A DNA stretch of 64,000 nt from Sinorhizobium sp. RAC02 (GTDB taxonomy: Bacteria; Pseudomonadota; Alphaproteobacteria; Rhizobiales; Rhizobiaceae): NCBI RefSeq assembly GCF_001713395.1, contig NZ_CP016450.1, positions 1,922,001-1,986,000 of the forward strand, read 5' to 3'. This document shows positions 56,073 to 64,000 of the stretch, piece by piece. Both the position numbers and the translations under genes were made by a program. The first letter of the stretch is position 1. Each line of letters opens with the position of its first letter. Below the pieces are notes generated by a model. That model was not told where the DNA came from, did not search any database, and saw nothing but the letters and a program-made list of their open reading frames with translations.

Positions 56073-58412
56073 TCAGATCTTTTCCTCCACCTTGCCGCCC
56101 TTGCGGATGCGGATGATCGAGAGGATGGCCAGCCCTGTCACCATGACAACGGCGATTTCGCCCAGCGTGTCCGTGCCGCGGAAATCGACGATGATGACGT
56201 TCACCACATTGGCTCCGTGCGCGATCGTCTTGGAATAGAGGTTGAAGAAATCGCTGAGCGCCGTGTCGAAGCGACCCTGCGTCACGCGCAGCAGATAGAG
56301 CGCAAAGCCGAGACCGCAGGCGATCGCGATTGCGGCATCGGGGATTTTTTCCTTGAGCGGCCGGCGGTCGCGCGGCGTGAGCTGGAGCCGCGTCATGGCG
56401 AGCGCCAGGATGACGACCGACAGCGTCTCGATCATGAACTGCGTGAAGGCAAGGTCCGGTGCACCGAACAGCAGGAAGAGCAAGGCAACGCAAAAGCCCT
56501 GCACGCCAAGCGCGACGATGGCCGTCAGGCGATTTTTCGCCGCCAGGACGGCGCCGATGCCAAGTGCCGCCAGCAGCATCACCGCCAGCTCATAGAACGG
56601 CATGTTGGCCGGCCAGACCGGTGCGCGCGGCCATTCGCCATAGACGACCGGCGGCACGAGGAGCGCCAGCGCGACCACCACGAAGGTCGCGGTCATGTAA
56701 ACTTCCATGCGGCCCGACTGGGTCAGGCGGTTGACGAACACAGCCAAGCGCACGAGCCCGCGCATGGCCTGGTCGAAGCCCCTGTCCGGCCCCCAGCCGA
56801 TGTCCTCGACCAGCCCATTCGCCGCAGCGCGCGCCTTGTCGAGCATCAGGAAGACGACGATGCCGAAGGCCACGGTGAGAAGGGAAAGCAGCAGGGCTGC
56901 GCCAAAATGCGGGATCGCCGAAATGGTGACGGTCTCCGGCTTGCCGGCAATGGCGGAGGCGAGCGGCGAGGTCAGCAGGGCATGCGCCACGGCGGAGAAG
57001 ATGCCGATCGTCAGCCCCTTGACCGCGAGCAGCATCGGTCCGATCCACAGCAAGGCAGGCCCTTCATGCGGATGTTTCGGCGTTTCGATGCGCGCGCCGA
57101 GGAAGGGTTTCAGCGCGACGGCAAAGGCGACGGCGAACATCAGGCCGTTGCCGATGACCGCAGCCGCCGTGAAGGCGATGGCGCGCAGGCTGCCGCCGGC
57201 AAGCGCACCATAGATCTCCTCCTTCGCCAGGAAGCCGAAAAACGGTGGCAGGCCGGCCATCGACAGCGCGGCCAGCAGGGCGGCAAGGAAGGTGACCGGC
57301 ATGGCGCGGCGCAGGCCACCAAGTTTCGTGATGGTGCGGGTTCCCGTCTCGTGGTCGATCAGGCCGGCGACCATGAAGAGCGCGCCCTTGAACAGCGAAT
57401 GCGCCACAAGATAGAGCGCCGCGGCGGCAACCGCATGTTCGGAGCCGAAGCCGGTGAGCATCACCAGCAGGCCGAGCGAGGCGACCGTCGTATAGGCGAG
57501 CATAAGCTTCAGGTCCGTCTGGCGGATGGCGAGCACGGCGCCGACCAGCAGCGTCAGCCCGCCGAAGGCCGGCAGGATGGTTTCCCAGGCGGGCGTGCCG
57601 CCCATCACCGGATTGAGCCGCATCAGGAGATAGACGCCGGCCTTCACCATGGTGGCCGAATGCAGGTAGGCGGAAACCGGCGTCGGCGCCTCCATGGCGT
57701 TGGGCAGCCAGAAATGGAAGGGGAACTGCGCCGACTTGGTGAAGGCGCCGCCGAGGATGAGGAAGAGCATCGGCAGATAGAACGGGCTCGTTCGCACCTC
57801 CGCGCCGAAGGACATCAGAAGCGACAGCTGTGTCACGTCGGTGACATTCCAGAACAGCAGCAGGCCGGCGAGCAGGAACAGCCCGCCACCGCCGGTCACG
57901 ATCAGCGCCTGGAGTGCGGCCCGGCGCGAAGCCTCGCGCGCATGGTCGAAGCCGATTAGCAGGAAGGAGGTGATCGAGGTCAGCTCCCAGAAGACGAAGA
58001 GCATCAGGAAACTGTCGGAGGCTACAAGCCCGAGCATCGACCCCATGAACATCAGGATGAACGAGAAGAACCGCCCCTGATGCGCGTGTCCTTTCAGGTA
58101 ACCGCCGGCATAGAGCACGATCAGCGTGCCGATGCCGGAGATCAACAGCAGAAAGGCGAGCGACAGGCCGTCGATCAGCCAGGAAAAGCTGACATTGTAG
58201 GACAGCACCCAGGCATAGCCGCCGGTGACGATCTCGCCGCGCGATACTTCCGCGTTGAACCCGAGGAAATGCAGGAAGACGGCGAGTGGAATGAGCGCCA
58301 ACGGCCAGGCGGCGTTGTGGCCGAGCAGACGCGTCAGCGCCGGCGCGACCAGCGCGCCGAGAAACGGCAGACAGAAGGCAAGGAAGGTCAGGCCCATCGT
58401 GTCTGGTGTCAT
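56073..58412 (-). CDS. mrpA: Mrp antiporter subunit MrpA
   Basis: This 779-aa protein is the largest subunit, a NuoL-like antiporter with FSFILMFMGSMLGLVASDSF, FPFHFWLPNAMEAPTPVSAY and LYLVAHSLFKGALFMVAGL, and a C-terminal extension holding the extra membrane segments found in MrpA. It is the first gene of mrpABCDEFG. The start MTPDTMGLTFLAFCLPFLGA is at 58412. Confidence 0.95.
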   Translation of the reverse strand: MTPDTMGLTFLAFCLPFLGALVAPALTRLLGHNAAWPLALIPLAVFLHFLGFNAEVSRGEIVTGGYAWVLSYNVSFSWLIDGLSLAFLLLISGIGTLIVLYAGGYLKGHAHQGRFFSFILMFMGSMLGLVASDSFLMLFVFWELTSITSFLLIGFDHAREASRRAALQALIVTGGGGLFLLAGLLLFWNVTDVTQLSLLMSFGAEVRTSPFYLPMLFLILGGAFTKSAQFPFHFWLPNAMEAPTPVSAYLHSATMVKAGVYLLMRLNPVMGGTPAWETILPAFGGLTLLVGAVLAIRQTDLKLMLAYTTVASLGLLVMLTGFGSEHAVAAAALYLVAHSLFKGALFMVAGLIDHETGTRTITKLGGLRRAMPVTFLAALLAALSMAGLPPFFGFLAKEEIYGALAGGSLRAIAFTAAAVIGNGLMFAVAFAVALKPFLGARIETPKHPHEGPALLWIGPMLLAVKGLTIGIFSAVAHALLTSPLASAIAGKPETVTISAIPHFGAALLLSLLTVAFGIVVFLMLDKARAAANGLVEDIGWGPDRGFDQAMRGLVRLAVFVNRLTQSGRMEVYMTATFVVVALALLVPPVVYGEWPRAPVWPANMPFYELAVMLLAALGIGAVLAAKNRLTAIVALGVQGFCVALLFLLFGAPDLAFTQFMIETLSVVILALAMTRLQLTPRDRRPLKEKIPDAAIAIACGLGFALYLLRVTQGRFDTALSDFFNLYSKTIAHGANVVNVIIVDFRGTDTLGEIAVVMVTGLAILSIIRIRKGGKVEEKI

Positions 58413-58506
58413 TCGCTCTCCATTGGCGTGATTTCATCGTCGGAGCGCTGGTTCTACGTCGGCAGGGCCAAAATCACCACCCTTGAAGCGCAAAGGCGCG
58501 GCGTTT

Positions 58507-58674
58507 TCACGCGCTTTGATCGCTCTTCTCGTCCGGCTTTCGCAAATCGAGACCGGGGAAATACGTGCGACAACGCCCGGCATCGCAGGTGATCAACGTC
58601 CATCCCGCAACAGCTTTATGCGCACCGATGGCCGTCACAAGACCAAGCAGAACATTCGTGTCGAGCAGGACCAT
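58507..58674 (-). pseudogene. VapC PIN toxin, internally deleted remnant
   Basis: The 55-residue frame begins [12 protein letters not shown], the PIN start with its first Asp, then jumps to [20 protein letters not shown] and YFPGLDLRKP, which are C-terminal PIN features. About 70-80 central residues with the other catalytic acids are missing. It is therefore inactive. Confidence 0.75.
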
Positions 58675-58676
58675 GC

Positions 58677-58906
58677 TCAATCTTCGCCGCGGGTCGGCGC
58701 CATGAACTCGTCCGTCGTCATGCCCGCGCCGGCTGGCCGCGTGAGTGCACGAACCGGCATTCCGGCCGCGGCTTGCCAAATGGCATGACGACGACGCTGC
58801 CGTCTGCGACCCGCCGGAACTCGACCTTGCTGCCGCACCCGATGCCGAGGAAATCGCGCGTCCGGCGAAGAGATGCCGCACGGATTGTCTTGCCACATTT
58901 GCCGTC
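58677..58906 (-). pseudogene. VapB AbrB-type antitoxin, frameshifted remnant
   Basis: One frame reads [20 protein letters not shown] and [16 protein letters not shown], and another [17 protein letters not shown] just before the toxin, as in intact VapB. The two frames cannot join, no usable start is present, and a TAG lies upstream. A remnant toxin follows at 58674. Confidence 0.75.
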
Positions 58907-58934
58907 CTATCTATTGGGACAACAGGAGGACGCC

Positions 58935-59342
58935 ATGAGCGACACGACGACATTGAAGGTCAACAAGACGAAGGAAGAGTGGCGCCAGATCCTGACGCCG
59001 GAACAGTTCCGCATCACGCGCGAACACGGCACGGAGCGCGCCTTCTCCAGCCCCGATTTCGACCTCTCCAAAAAGGGCACCTATCATTGCATCTGCTGCA
59101 ACAGGCCGCTCTACAGGTCCGAGGCGAAGTTCAATTCCGGCACCGGCTGGCCGAGTTTCTACGAGCCGATCGAGCCCGGTGCGGTAACGGACCACTCGGA
59201 CCATTCCTACGGCATGACGCGCACGGAAATCCGCTGCTCGGATTGCGACGCCCATCTCGGCCACGTCTTCCCCGACGGCCCACCGCCGACCGGCCTGCGC
59301 TTTTGTATGAACGGCGTGGCGCTCAGCTTCGATCCGGATTGA
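58935..59342 (+). CDS. msrB: Peptide-methionine (R)-S-oxide reductase MsrB
   Basis: MsrB reduces methionine-R-sulfoxide in proteins. This 135-aa protein has two zinc CxxC pairs (CICC and CSDC), [30 protein letters not shown] with the catalytic Cys in RFCMNG. GGAGGA precedes the ATG at 58935. Its TGA ends immediately before the convergent acetyltransferase stop, with no bases between them. Confidence 0.95.
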   Translation: MSDTTTLKVNKTKEEWRQILTPEQFRITREHGTERAFSSPDFDLSKKGTYHCICCNRPLYRSEAKFNSGTGWPSFYEPIEPGAVTDHSDHSYGMTRTEIRCSDCDAHLGHVFPDGPPPTGLRFCMNGVALSFDPD

Positions 59343-59846
59343 TCAGCGCTTCGGCACCCTCAGTTCCATACACGCGAGGTCGAGCCAGCGGCCGAACTTG
59401 ATGCCGACCTCGCTGAACCGGCCGACCATGCGGAAGCCGAGCTTTTCGTGCAGCTTGATCGAGGCGACGTTCTCCGCCTCGATACAGCCCACCATGACAT
59501 GGATGCCGTTGAAGCTGGCGCGGTCGATCAGGGCTTTCATCAGGCGCTTGCCCGTTCCCGTGCCGCGCGCCTCGCCGCGGATATAGACGGAATGCTCGAC
59601 CGTATGGCGAAAGCCATCGAAGGCCCGCCAATCGCCATAGGAGGCATAGCCGATCACCTGCTTGCCGCGCACGGCGACAAGCACCGGAAAATCCCGCTCG
59701 CGGCGGGCGGCGAACCAGGCCTTGCGGTTGGCGAGGTCGACGACGGCTTCGTTCCAGATCGCCGTGGTATTGACGACGGCATCGTTGTAGATGTCCATGA
59801 TGGCGGGAAGATCGCCCTCCGCGGCATCGCGTATTGTAATGTCCAT
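59343..59846 (-). CDS. GNAT N-acetyltransferase, phosphinothricin acetyltransferase type
   Basis: This 167-aa protein shows the bar/pat-MnaT pattern: MDITIRDAAEGDLPAIMDIY, GDWRAFDGFRHTVEHSVYIR, RGTGTGKRLMKALIDRA (acetyl-CoA loop) and SIKLHEKLGFRMVGRF. Members acetylate methionine sulfoximine, phosphinothricin or related amino acids. Convergent with msrB. The substrate is inferred from family. Confidence 0.87.
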   Translation of the reverse strand: MDITIRDAAEGDLPAIMDIYNDAVVNTTAIWNEAVVDLANRKAWFAARRERDFPVLVAVRGKQVIGYASYGDWRAFDGFRHTVEHSVYIRGEARGTGTGKRLMKALIDRASFNGIHVMVGCIEAENVASIKLHEKLGFRMVGRFSEVGIKFGRWLDLACMELRVPKR

Positions 59847-59973
59847 GGTTCCCCCCGGTTTTGCCTCATGCCATACAGGAGGAGCGGGAAAGCTGTCCAG
59901 CCTGCTCGCAGGGCTGGCGATGAAAGGCCCGCCTTTGTCCGTCTTGTCGTTGACGCATCAGCGAGTGGCCACC

Positions 59974-60474
59974 ATGCAACGTTTGCTTTTTCTGCTTCTC
60001 CTCATCCTCCCCGCCCCTGCCCTTGCCGCCGGGTGGGAGCCCTATGCCAACGCCCGCTTCGGCTTTGCGGTCGATATCCCGCCTGGCTTTGCGCTGGTGC
60101 GCGAAGCGGACAATGGTGACGGGCGAACCTACGGCAATGGCGGCGCGACGCTCGCCGTCTGGGCAAATTATCTGACGGCCGGTGATTTCGCGGAAGAGGT
60201 TGCCGACCGGCGCGTGACCTACGGCCAGCAAGGCTGGGACCTGAGCTATGACCGGCAGACGACCGGCTGGGCGAGCCTTTCGGGCACGCGCAGCGACCGG
60301 ATTCTCTATCACCGGGTCATCGCGCTGTGCGGCGATGCCGTCGCCTCCTTCGTGCTGGACTATCCGCAATCGATGAAGGCAGAGATTTCGCCGCTCGTCG
60401 GCAGACTGGTGAAGTCGCTGCACCCCGCCGAAGGCTGCACGAATGCGCAGGGCGCGGCCCCGGCCGCACGATAG
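59974..60474 (+). CDS. Secreted protein conserved in rhizobia
   Basis: This 166-aa protein has a signal peptide (QRLLFLLLLILPAPALAA) and a mature domain with YANARFGFAVDIPPGFALVR and TGWASLSGTRSDRILYHRVI. The C-terminus has two Cys. The ATG at 59974 begins the signal. Function unknown. Confidence 0.75.
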   Translation: MQRLLFLLLLILPAPALAAGWEPYANARFGFAVDIPPGFALVREADNGDGRTYGNGGATLAVWANYLTAGDFAEEVADRRVTYGQQGWDLSYDRQTTGWASLSGTRSDRILYHRVIALCGDAVASFVLDYPQSMKAEISPLVGRLVKSLHPAEGCTNAQGAAPAAR

Positions 60475-60483
60475 CGGGATCGG

Positions 60484-61140
60484 TCAGATGCTGGAAACGA
60501 CGCTGGTGACGACCGCCGAGTAGTGCACGGCGGCCGCGGCCACCACGAAGCCATGCCAGATGGCGTTCTGGAAGCGCAGCTTCTCCCAGATATGGAAGAT
60601 GACGCCGACCGAATAGAGCAGCCCGCCGACCACGATCAGCGTCAGCGTCGCGGTGGACAGATGCGTCATCAGCGGACCGAAGGCGAGCACGCCGCTCCAG
60701 CCCATACCGAGATAGATGAGGATCGCCAGCCGGTCGAAGCGACCGGGAAAGAGGAATTTCAGCGCCACGCCGGCCGCCGCCATCAGCCAGAGGAAGACCA
60801 GCATGCCGGCCAGAAAGGGGTCCTCGATGCCGCGTTGCAGGAACGGCGTATATGTGCCGGCGATCAGGATGAAAATCGCCGAATGGTCGAAGCGGCGCAG
60901 GTGCCATTTTACGTTGGAGACCGGCCAGAGATTGTAGGCAAAGGAGGTGGCGAGCACGAGCACCAGGCCGACGCCATAGACCCAGGCCGCAGCCAGCTGG
61001 CCGCTCGACGCCCAGACGGTGGCATAGAAGATCAGCGCCGTGACGCCGATCAGCGCCAAGACCAAGCCGACGCCATGCACGATGCCATCGGCGATGACCT
61101 CGTAGCGGTCATAGTTCCACTTGATGCCCTTGATTTCCAC
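60484..61140 (-). CDS. Hemolysin III/PAQR-family membrane protein TrhA
   Basis: This 218-aa protein has seven membrane segments and family motifs: VHGVGLVLALIGVTALIFYA, KWHLRRFDHSAIFILIAGTY, TPFLQRG, and FQNAIWHGFVVAAAAVHYSA. Conserved His and Asp suggest metal-dependent chemistry, as in PAQR proteins. Role in membrane homeostasis is by family. Confidence 0.88.
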   Translation of the reverse strand: MEIKGIKWNYDRYEVIADGIVHGVGLVLALIGVTALIFYATVWASSGQLAAAWVYGVGLVLVLATSFAYNLWPVSNVKWHLRRFDHSAIFILIAGTYTPFLQRGIEDPFLAGMLVFLWLMAAAGVALKFLFPGRFDRLAILIYLGMGWSGVLAFGPLMTHLSTATLTLIVVGGLLYSVGVIFHIWEKLRFQNAIWHGFVVAAAAVHYSAVVTSVVSSI

Positions 61141-61247
61141 CGCGACCGGCCCTGCATTTCATCTGCCGCCCATGGTGGCGTGTTTGCCTCGCGCGGGCAA
61201 GGGGAACGGCCGCTTGCGGGGATCACGAAAGTTTGCCGCCTGTCATC

Positions 61248-61571
61248 TCATTGCTGCGCGATGCACTCTTCACACAGTGCCGCATGGGGAACGGCGGCAA
61301 GGCGCGCGGGCGAAATCGGCCCGCCGCACTTGGCGCAGGTGCCGAACGTGCCGGCGGCGATCCGGTCGAGGGCGGCGTCGATGGCTTCGATTTCCTTGAG
61401 GCCGTTGGTGCCGAATTCCTCCAGCACCTCATCGTTCTCCCGCTCGGTCGCCCGGTCGGCGCTGTCACCGCTTTTCAGCGTGTCGAGATCCGTCTCGATC
61501 CTCTGCAAACGGCTATGGAGTTCGCGCTTGCGGCCGAGGAGAATATCCTTGTAATGCGCCATGTCCGTCAC
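61248..61571 (-). CDS. TraR/DksA-type zinc finger protein
   Basis: This 107-aa protein has the zinc finger CAKCGGPISPARLAAVPHAA with LCEEC, and a helical N-terminus MAHYKDILLGRKRELHSRLQ. I chose GTG at 61571, preceded by AAAGGAGA at good spacing, though ATG 61562 is possible and a longer frame reaches 61634. It probably modulates RNA polymerase, by family. Confidence 0.85.
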   Translation of the reverse strand: MTDMAHYKDILLGRKRELHSRLQRIETDLDTLKSGDSADRATERENDEVLEEFGTNGLKEIEAIDAALDRIAAGTFGTCAKCGGPISPARLAAVPHAALCEECIAQQ

Positions 61572-61779
61572 GATACCGGTCTCCTTTGTTTCACGATCTG
61601 CAGCGAAATTGTCATCGTCGCCGTTCAACGGCATTGATCCGGGTCAAGTTCCAAGCCAGCCATCGTCAACGCCGCATTGACAGTAAATCGCCGAAACACC
61701 ACCTTTCGTGAACGAAGCGGCTCCGCCATATTGCCCCCAACAGAACGGTTTCCAGGGGAAACCGAAACGGGATGATACC

Positions 61780-62727
61780 ATGACCGACTTCGACAGACGG
61801 ACATTTCTCGGCGCTGCCGCCGCTGGCATCGCTGTCGCCAAGGCCGGCCCCACGCACGCGGAGACTGCCACCATGACCGAGACCCACGCCGTCGACATGC
61901 CAGCCTTCGTCGATCACTCGCATCTGACGGTGATCGACCTGCCGATGCTGTCGGCCTTCTACCAGCAGGTTATGGGCCTGACGGTGCTCGAGACGTCTGC
62001 CTCCGGCGAGACGCTCGGCGTGTCCGGCCGCCCGCTGCTGACACTGACGACCGGCAGCAATGCCGCCCGCGCGCCGCGCAACGCGCCGGGCCTCTTCCAC
62101 ACCGCTTTCCTGGTGCCGAACCGCAAGGAACTCGGCCGCTGGCTGGCACATGCCGCACACAACAACGTGTCGCTCACCGGCGCCTCCGACCACCTCGTCA
62201 GCGAAGCGATCTATCTCGACGACCCGGAAGGCAACGGCATCGAGATCTATCGCGACCGCGACCGGTCCGAATGGACCTATGTGGCGGATGGAAAGGTGAA
62301 GATGGCAACGCTCCGGCTCGACCTGCAGGCGCTCTATGACGAAGCGCCTAAGGATGGCTGGACCGGCCAGGAGAATGGCACCGTCATCGGCCATATCCAT
62401 CTCCAGGTTTCGGACATGCCGGAGGCAAACGCCTTCTTCCACGACGTGCTCGGCCTCGACATCATGACGAGCTATCCCGGCGCGAGCTTCTTCGCGACCG
62501 GCAAGTATCATCACCATGTGGCGGCCAATGTCTGGAATTCGCAGGGCCAGCCGAAGCGGCAGGACGGCATGACCGGCCTTGCCGACTACACGATCCGCTT
62601 CAACGATCCGGCCAGGCTGGAGACGGCCCTCAAGCAGCTGGAGACGCTTGCCATCCCGACCACCCGGTCGGACGATACGGTCTCGCTCATCGATCCGTGG
62701 GGCATCGGGCTGAAGCTTTCTGCCTGA
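61780..62727 (+). CDS. VOC-family ring-cleavage-like protein with Tat signal
   Basis: This 315-aa protein has two VOC modules (HSHLTVIDLPMLSAFYQQVM and GHIHLQVSDMPEANAFFHDV) with metal-binding candidates His in DHSHL and HIHL, Glu in GNGIEIYRD. An N-terminal Tat-type signal DRRTFLGAAAAGIAVAKAG is present. VOC proteins are usually cytoplasmic. Preceded by GGGGAAACC upstream. Confidence 0.82.
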   Translation: MTDFDRRTFLGAAAAGIAVAKAGPTHAETATMTETHAVDMPAFVDHSHLTVIDLPMLSAFYQQVMGLTVLETSASGETLGVSGRPLLTLTTGSNAARAPRNAPGLFHTAFLVPNRKELGRWLAHAAHNNVSLTGASDHLVSEAIYLDDPEGNGIEIYRDRDRSEWTYVADGKVKMATLRLDLQALYDEAPKDGWTGQENGTVIGHIHLQVSDMPEANAFFHDVLGLDIMTSYPGASFFATGKYHHHVAANVWNSQGQPKRQDGMTGLADYTIRFNDPARLETALKQLETLAIPTTRSDDTVSLIDPWGIGLKLSA

Positions 62728-62775
62728 GCCCATGAACAATGCGGGAGCTTCCCGCTGACTTCGCCCCACCCACCG

Positions 62776-62862
62776 TCGTCATCCTCGGCCTCGAGCCGAG
62801 GATCCATCGCCGCGCCCCACGCATGGATGGTCGGGTCAAGCCCGACCATGACTCAGGAGAGG
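62776..62862. repeat. Intergenic palindromic repeat (alphaproteobacterial type)
   Basis: The segment CGTCATCCTCGGCCTCGAGC to GGGTCAAGCCCGACCATGAC forms nested palindromes (CCTCGGCCTCGAGCCGAGG core). Such elements are common between genes in rhizobia. It is the main content of the gap to the DUF930 gene. Confidence 0.6.
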
Positions 62863-62911
62863 TTCTCGGGTTTTTCCAGCAGAAGACGCGGTGTGCTAAG
62901 GCGCGACGCCT

Positions 62912-63322
62912 TCAGTCATAAAGATAATGCGCCGCCCAGTCCTCGCGCGGGACCATGTCGCCGATCTTGTACTTGAAGGCGTTGACCTCCAGCCGGTCGG
63001 CGCTCGCCTCGCATTTGTACGACAGGCGGTACCATTCGCCGCCGCTGCGGAAGACCGCACCACGGGTCTTGAAGGTCGTGCCATCCAGCTTGGGATCGCC
63101 GAAGGCGTAGGCGATCACCTTGTCCGGGCGGAAGCCGTCCTTGTCGCCGCTGATCTTGTCCATCGCTTCCATATCGCAGCGCTGCTCCAGCCGCTCTTCC
63201 GGCGTCAGCTTCTGGAGCTGGCTGCGGATGCGGGCGTCGATCGCCTTTGCGGGGGATGCGACGAGCGGCGCGAGCGCCAGGGTGCAAAGGGCGCATACAA
63301 GCCCGGTTGCCTGCCGTTTCAA
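62912..63322 (-). CDS. DUF930-domain secreted protein
   Basis: This 136-aa protein has a signal peptide (ATGLVCALCTLALAPLVASP) and matches DUF930: LTPEERLEQRCDMEAMDKIS, FRPDKVIAYAFGDPKLDGT and GGEWYRLSYKCEASADRLEV. Two conserved Cys may pair. Divergent from the AI-2E gene. Role unknown. Confidence 0.85.
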   Translation of the reverse strand: MKRQATGLVCALCTLALAPLVASPAKAIDARIRSQLQKLTPEERLEQRCDMEAMDKISGDKDGFRPDKVIAYAFGDPKLDGTTFKTRGAVFRSGGEWYRLSYKCEASADRLEVNAFKYKIGDMVPREDWAAHYLYD

Positions 63323-63485
63323 CTATCGGCCTCCTCTTCGTGGCGTCATTGCCGACGTCCTAATTCGGGGTTGACCGGCAATATGTCGATTTGACGACGG
63401 GTGGCAACCGACCCAGGGTTTCAAGCAACAGCGGCGGAACTTCCATCCCCGTCACGCGTTTTGCGGCCGAATTGGGGAACACGCC

Positions 63486-64000
63486 ATGCATGACCTGTCG
63501 GGACAACCGGCTGAACGGAGGCTCCTGCGAAGCGGCCTCGACCTGGAAAAAGACCTAGTCGATCATGCGCCGCGTCGCTATGGTCTCGACATAGCCGCCG
63601 CCTGGGCGGCGATCGGCATTTTCGCCATCATGGCCATGGGCGTCGTCTATCTCATGGCGCCGATCCTCATTCCGCTATCGCTGGCCGTCGTCACCGGCCT
63701 CATCTTCGGCGTGGCTGCGGAAAAGCTGCATGACCTCGGCATCCCCCCGCTGCCGACGGCGCTGCTTTTGGCCGGCCTGTTCGGCGTCGGTGTCTTCTTC
63801 ATCGCCGGAATGCTGGCCGAGCCGATCAGCCAGCTCGCCGCGGATGCGCCGGACTTGGTGCGCGGCGCCTATGATCGCGTAACACCGCTGTTTTCCCGCC
63901 TCGGCTGGCTCAACATCAGCCCGGAAACCTTCCAGGGCACGCAGATGTCGATGGAAAAGGTGCTGGAAAACACCGGCAGCATTCTCGGCATCCTGTCCGC
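63486..64000 (+). CDS. AI-2E family transporter, 5' part
   Basis: The frame runs to the window edge. It holds a charged N-terminus and membrane segments WAAIGIFAIMAMGVVYLMAP, IPLSLAVVTGLIFGVAAEKL and LLAGLFGVGVFFIAGMLAEP, the TqsA/PerM plan. ATG at 63486. The C-terminal half is outside the window. Confidence 0.82.
   Translation, partial: MHDLSGQPAERRLLRSGLDLEKDLVDHAPRRYGLDIAAAWAAIGIFAIMAMGVVYLMAPILIPLSLAVVTGLIFGVAAEKLHDLGIPPLPTALLLAGLFGVGVFFIAGMLAEPISQLAADAPDLVRGAYDRVTPLFSRLGWLNISPETFQGTQMSMEKVLENTGSILGILS

Noticed and set aside
55626-57959. 777-codon open frame opposite mrpA
   Set aside because: Shadow of MrpA; charged composition throughout and no domain.
62776-62862. Palindromic stretch as a terminator for the VOC gene
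   Set aside because: No T run follows and the same pattern occurs as a dispersed intergenic repeat.

Overview
The window is a high-GC chromosomal segment from an alphaproteobacterium of the Rhizobiaceae (Rhizobium/Agrobacterium/Ensifer/Shinella group). The evidence is gene content and order: a PleC-type kinase next to glnE, a two-component pair beside degP, the cytochrome c maturation operon ccmIEFH, feuN-feuP-feuQ, a GTA-type head/tail cluster, mucR beside a seven-gene Mrp antiporter operon, and two full copies of the double-palindrome RIME-type repeat. From memory, several blocks match the order on the Sinorhizobium meliloti chromosome; this was not checked by search.

Layout. 1-942: 3' end of a PleC-like kinase, then an AT-richer hydrolase-like gene. 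2.0-8.8 kb: glnE, an OmpR-type kinase/regulator pair and the periplasmic protease degP. 8.9-13.0 kb: overlapping ccmI-ccmE-ccmF-ccmH. 13.1-16.0 kb: a lipoprotein and feuN-feuP-feuQ. 16.1-32.0 kb: a gene transfer agent-like cluster, all on the minus strand, running from a coiled-coil gene and terminase through portal, protease, capsid and connectors to the tail fibre/baseplate protein and a holin-like protein. It shows decay: the head-tail connector gene (g6) carries a frame-breaking deletion, a g3.5-like gene is reduced to a fragment, repeats sit in two places, and an endolysin plus a secreted Cys protein lie between terminase and portal.

32.2-46.1 kb is mixed: a DUF2272-like membrane protein, a YjbR pseudogene with an in-frame TAG, a YcgN-type protein, a class A penicillin-binding protein, a DUF1214/DUF1254 pair, a DUF2336 protein behind two CtrA boxes, a repeat-rich RTX protein, a DUF1491 protein, a soluble chemoreceptor, a peptidoglycan-binding protein and a second PleC/DivJ-type kinase. 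46.4-52.3 kb holds DUF5330 and SufE proteins, then a two-gene operon encoding an output-less Cache-HAMP membrane sensor and a prokaryotic pentameric ligand-gated ion channel homologue, a DnaA-domain-IV-like HTH/DUF6456 pair, and mucR. 52.3-58.4 kb: mrpABCDEFG, with a RIME between mrpA and mrpB. 58.5-64 kb: a decayed vapBC pair, msrB, a GNAT acetyltransferase, small secreted proteins, a hemolysin III-type protein, a DksA-type zinc finger protein, a Tat-signal VOC protein, a DUF930 protein and the 5' end of an AI-2E family transporter.

The strongest candidate for something new is the Cache/ligand-gated-channel operon at 47514-49732. Its start codon lies 36 bases from a perfect TTAA-N7-TTAAC CtrA box. 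With the PleC-type kinase, the PleC/DivJ-type kinase and CtrA boxes at one or two other genes, this suggests a channel tied to the cell-cycle regulon; the link is inference.
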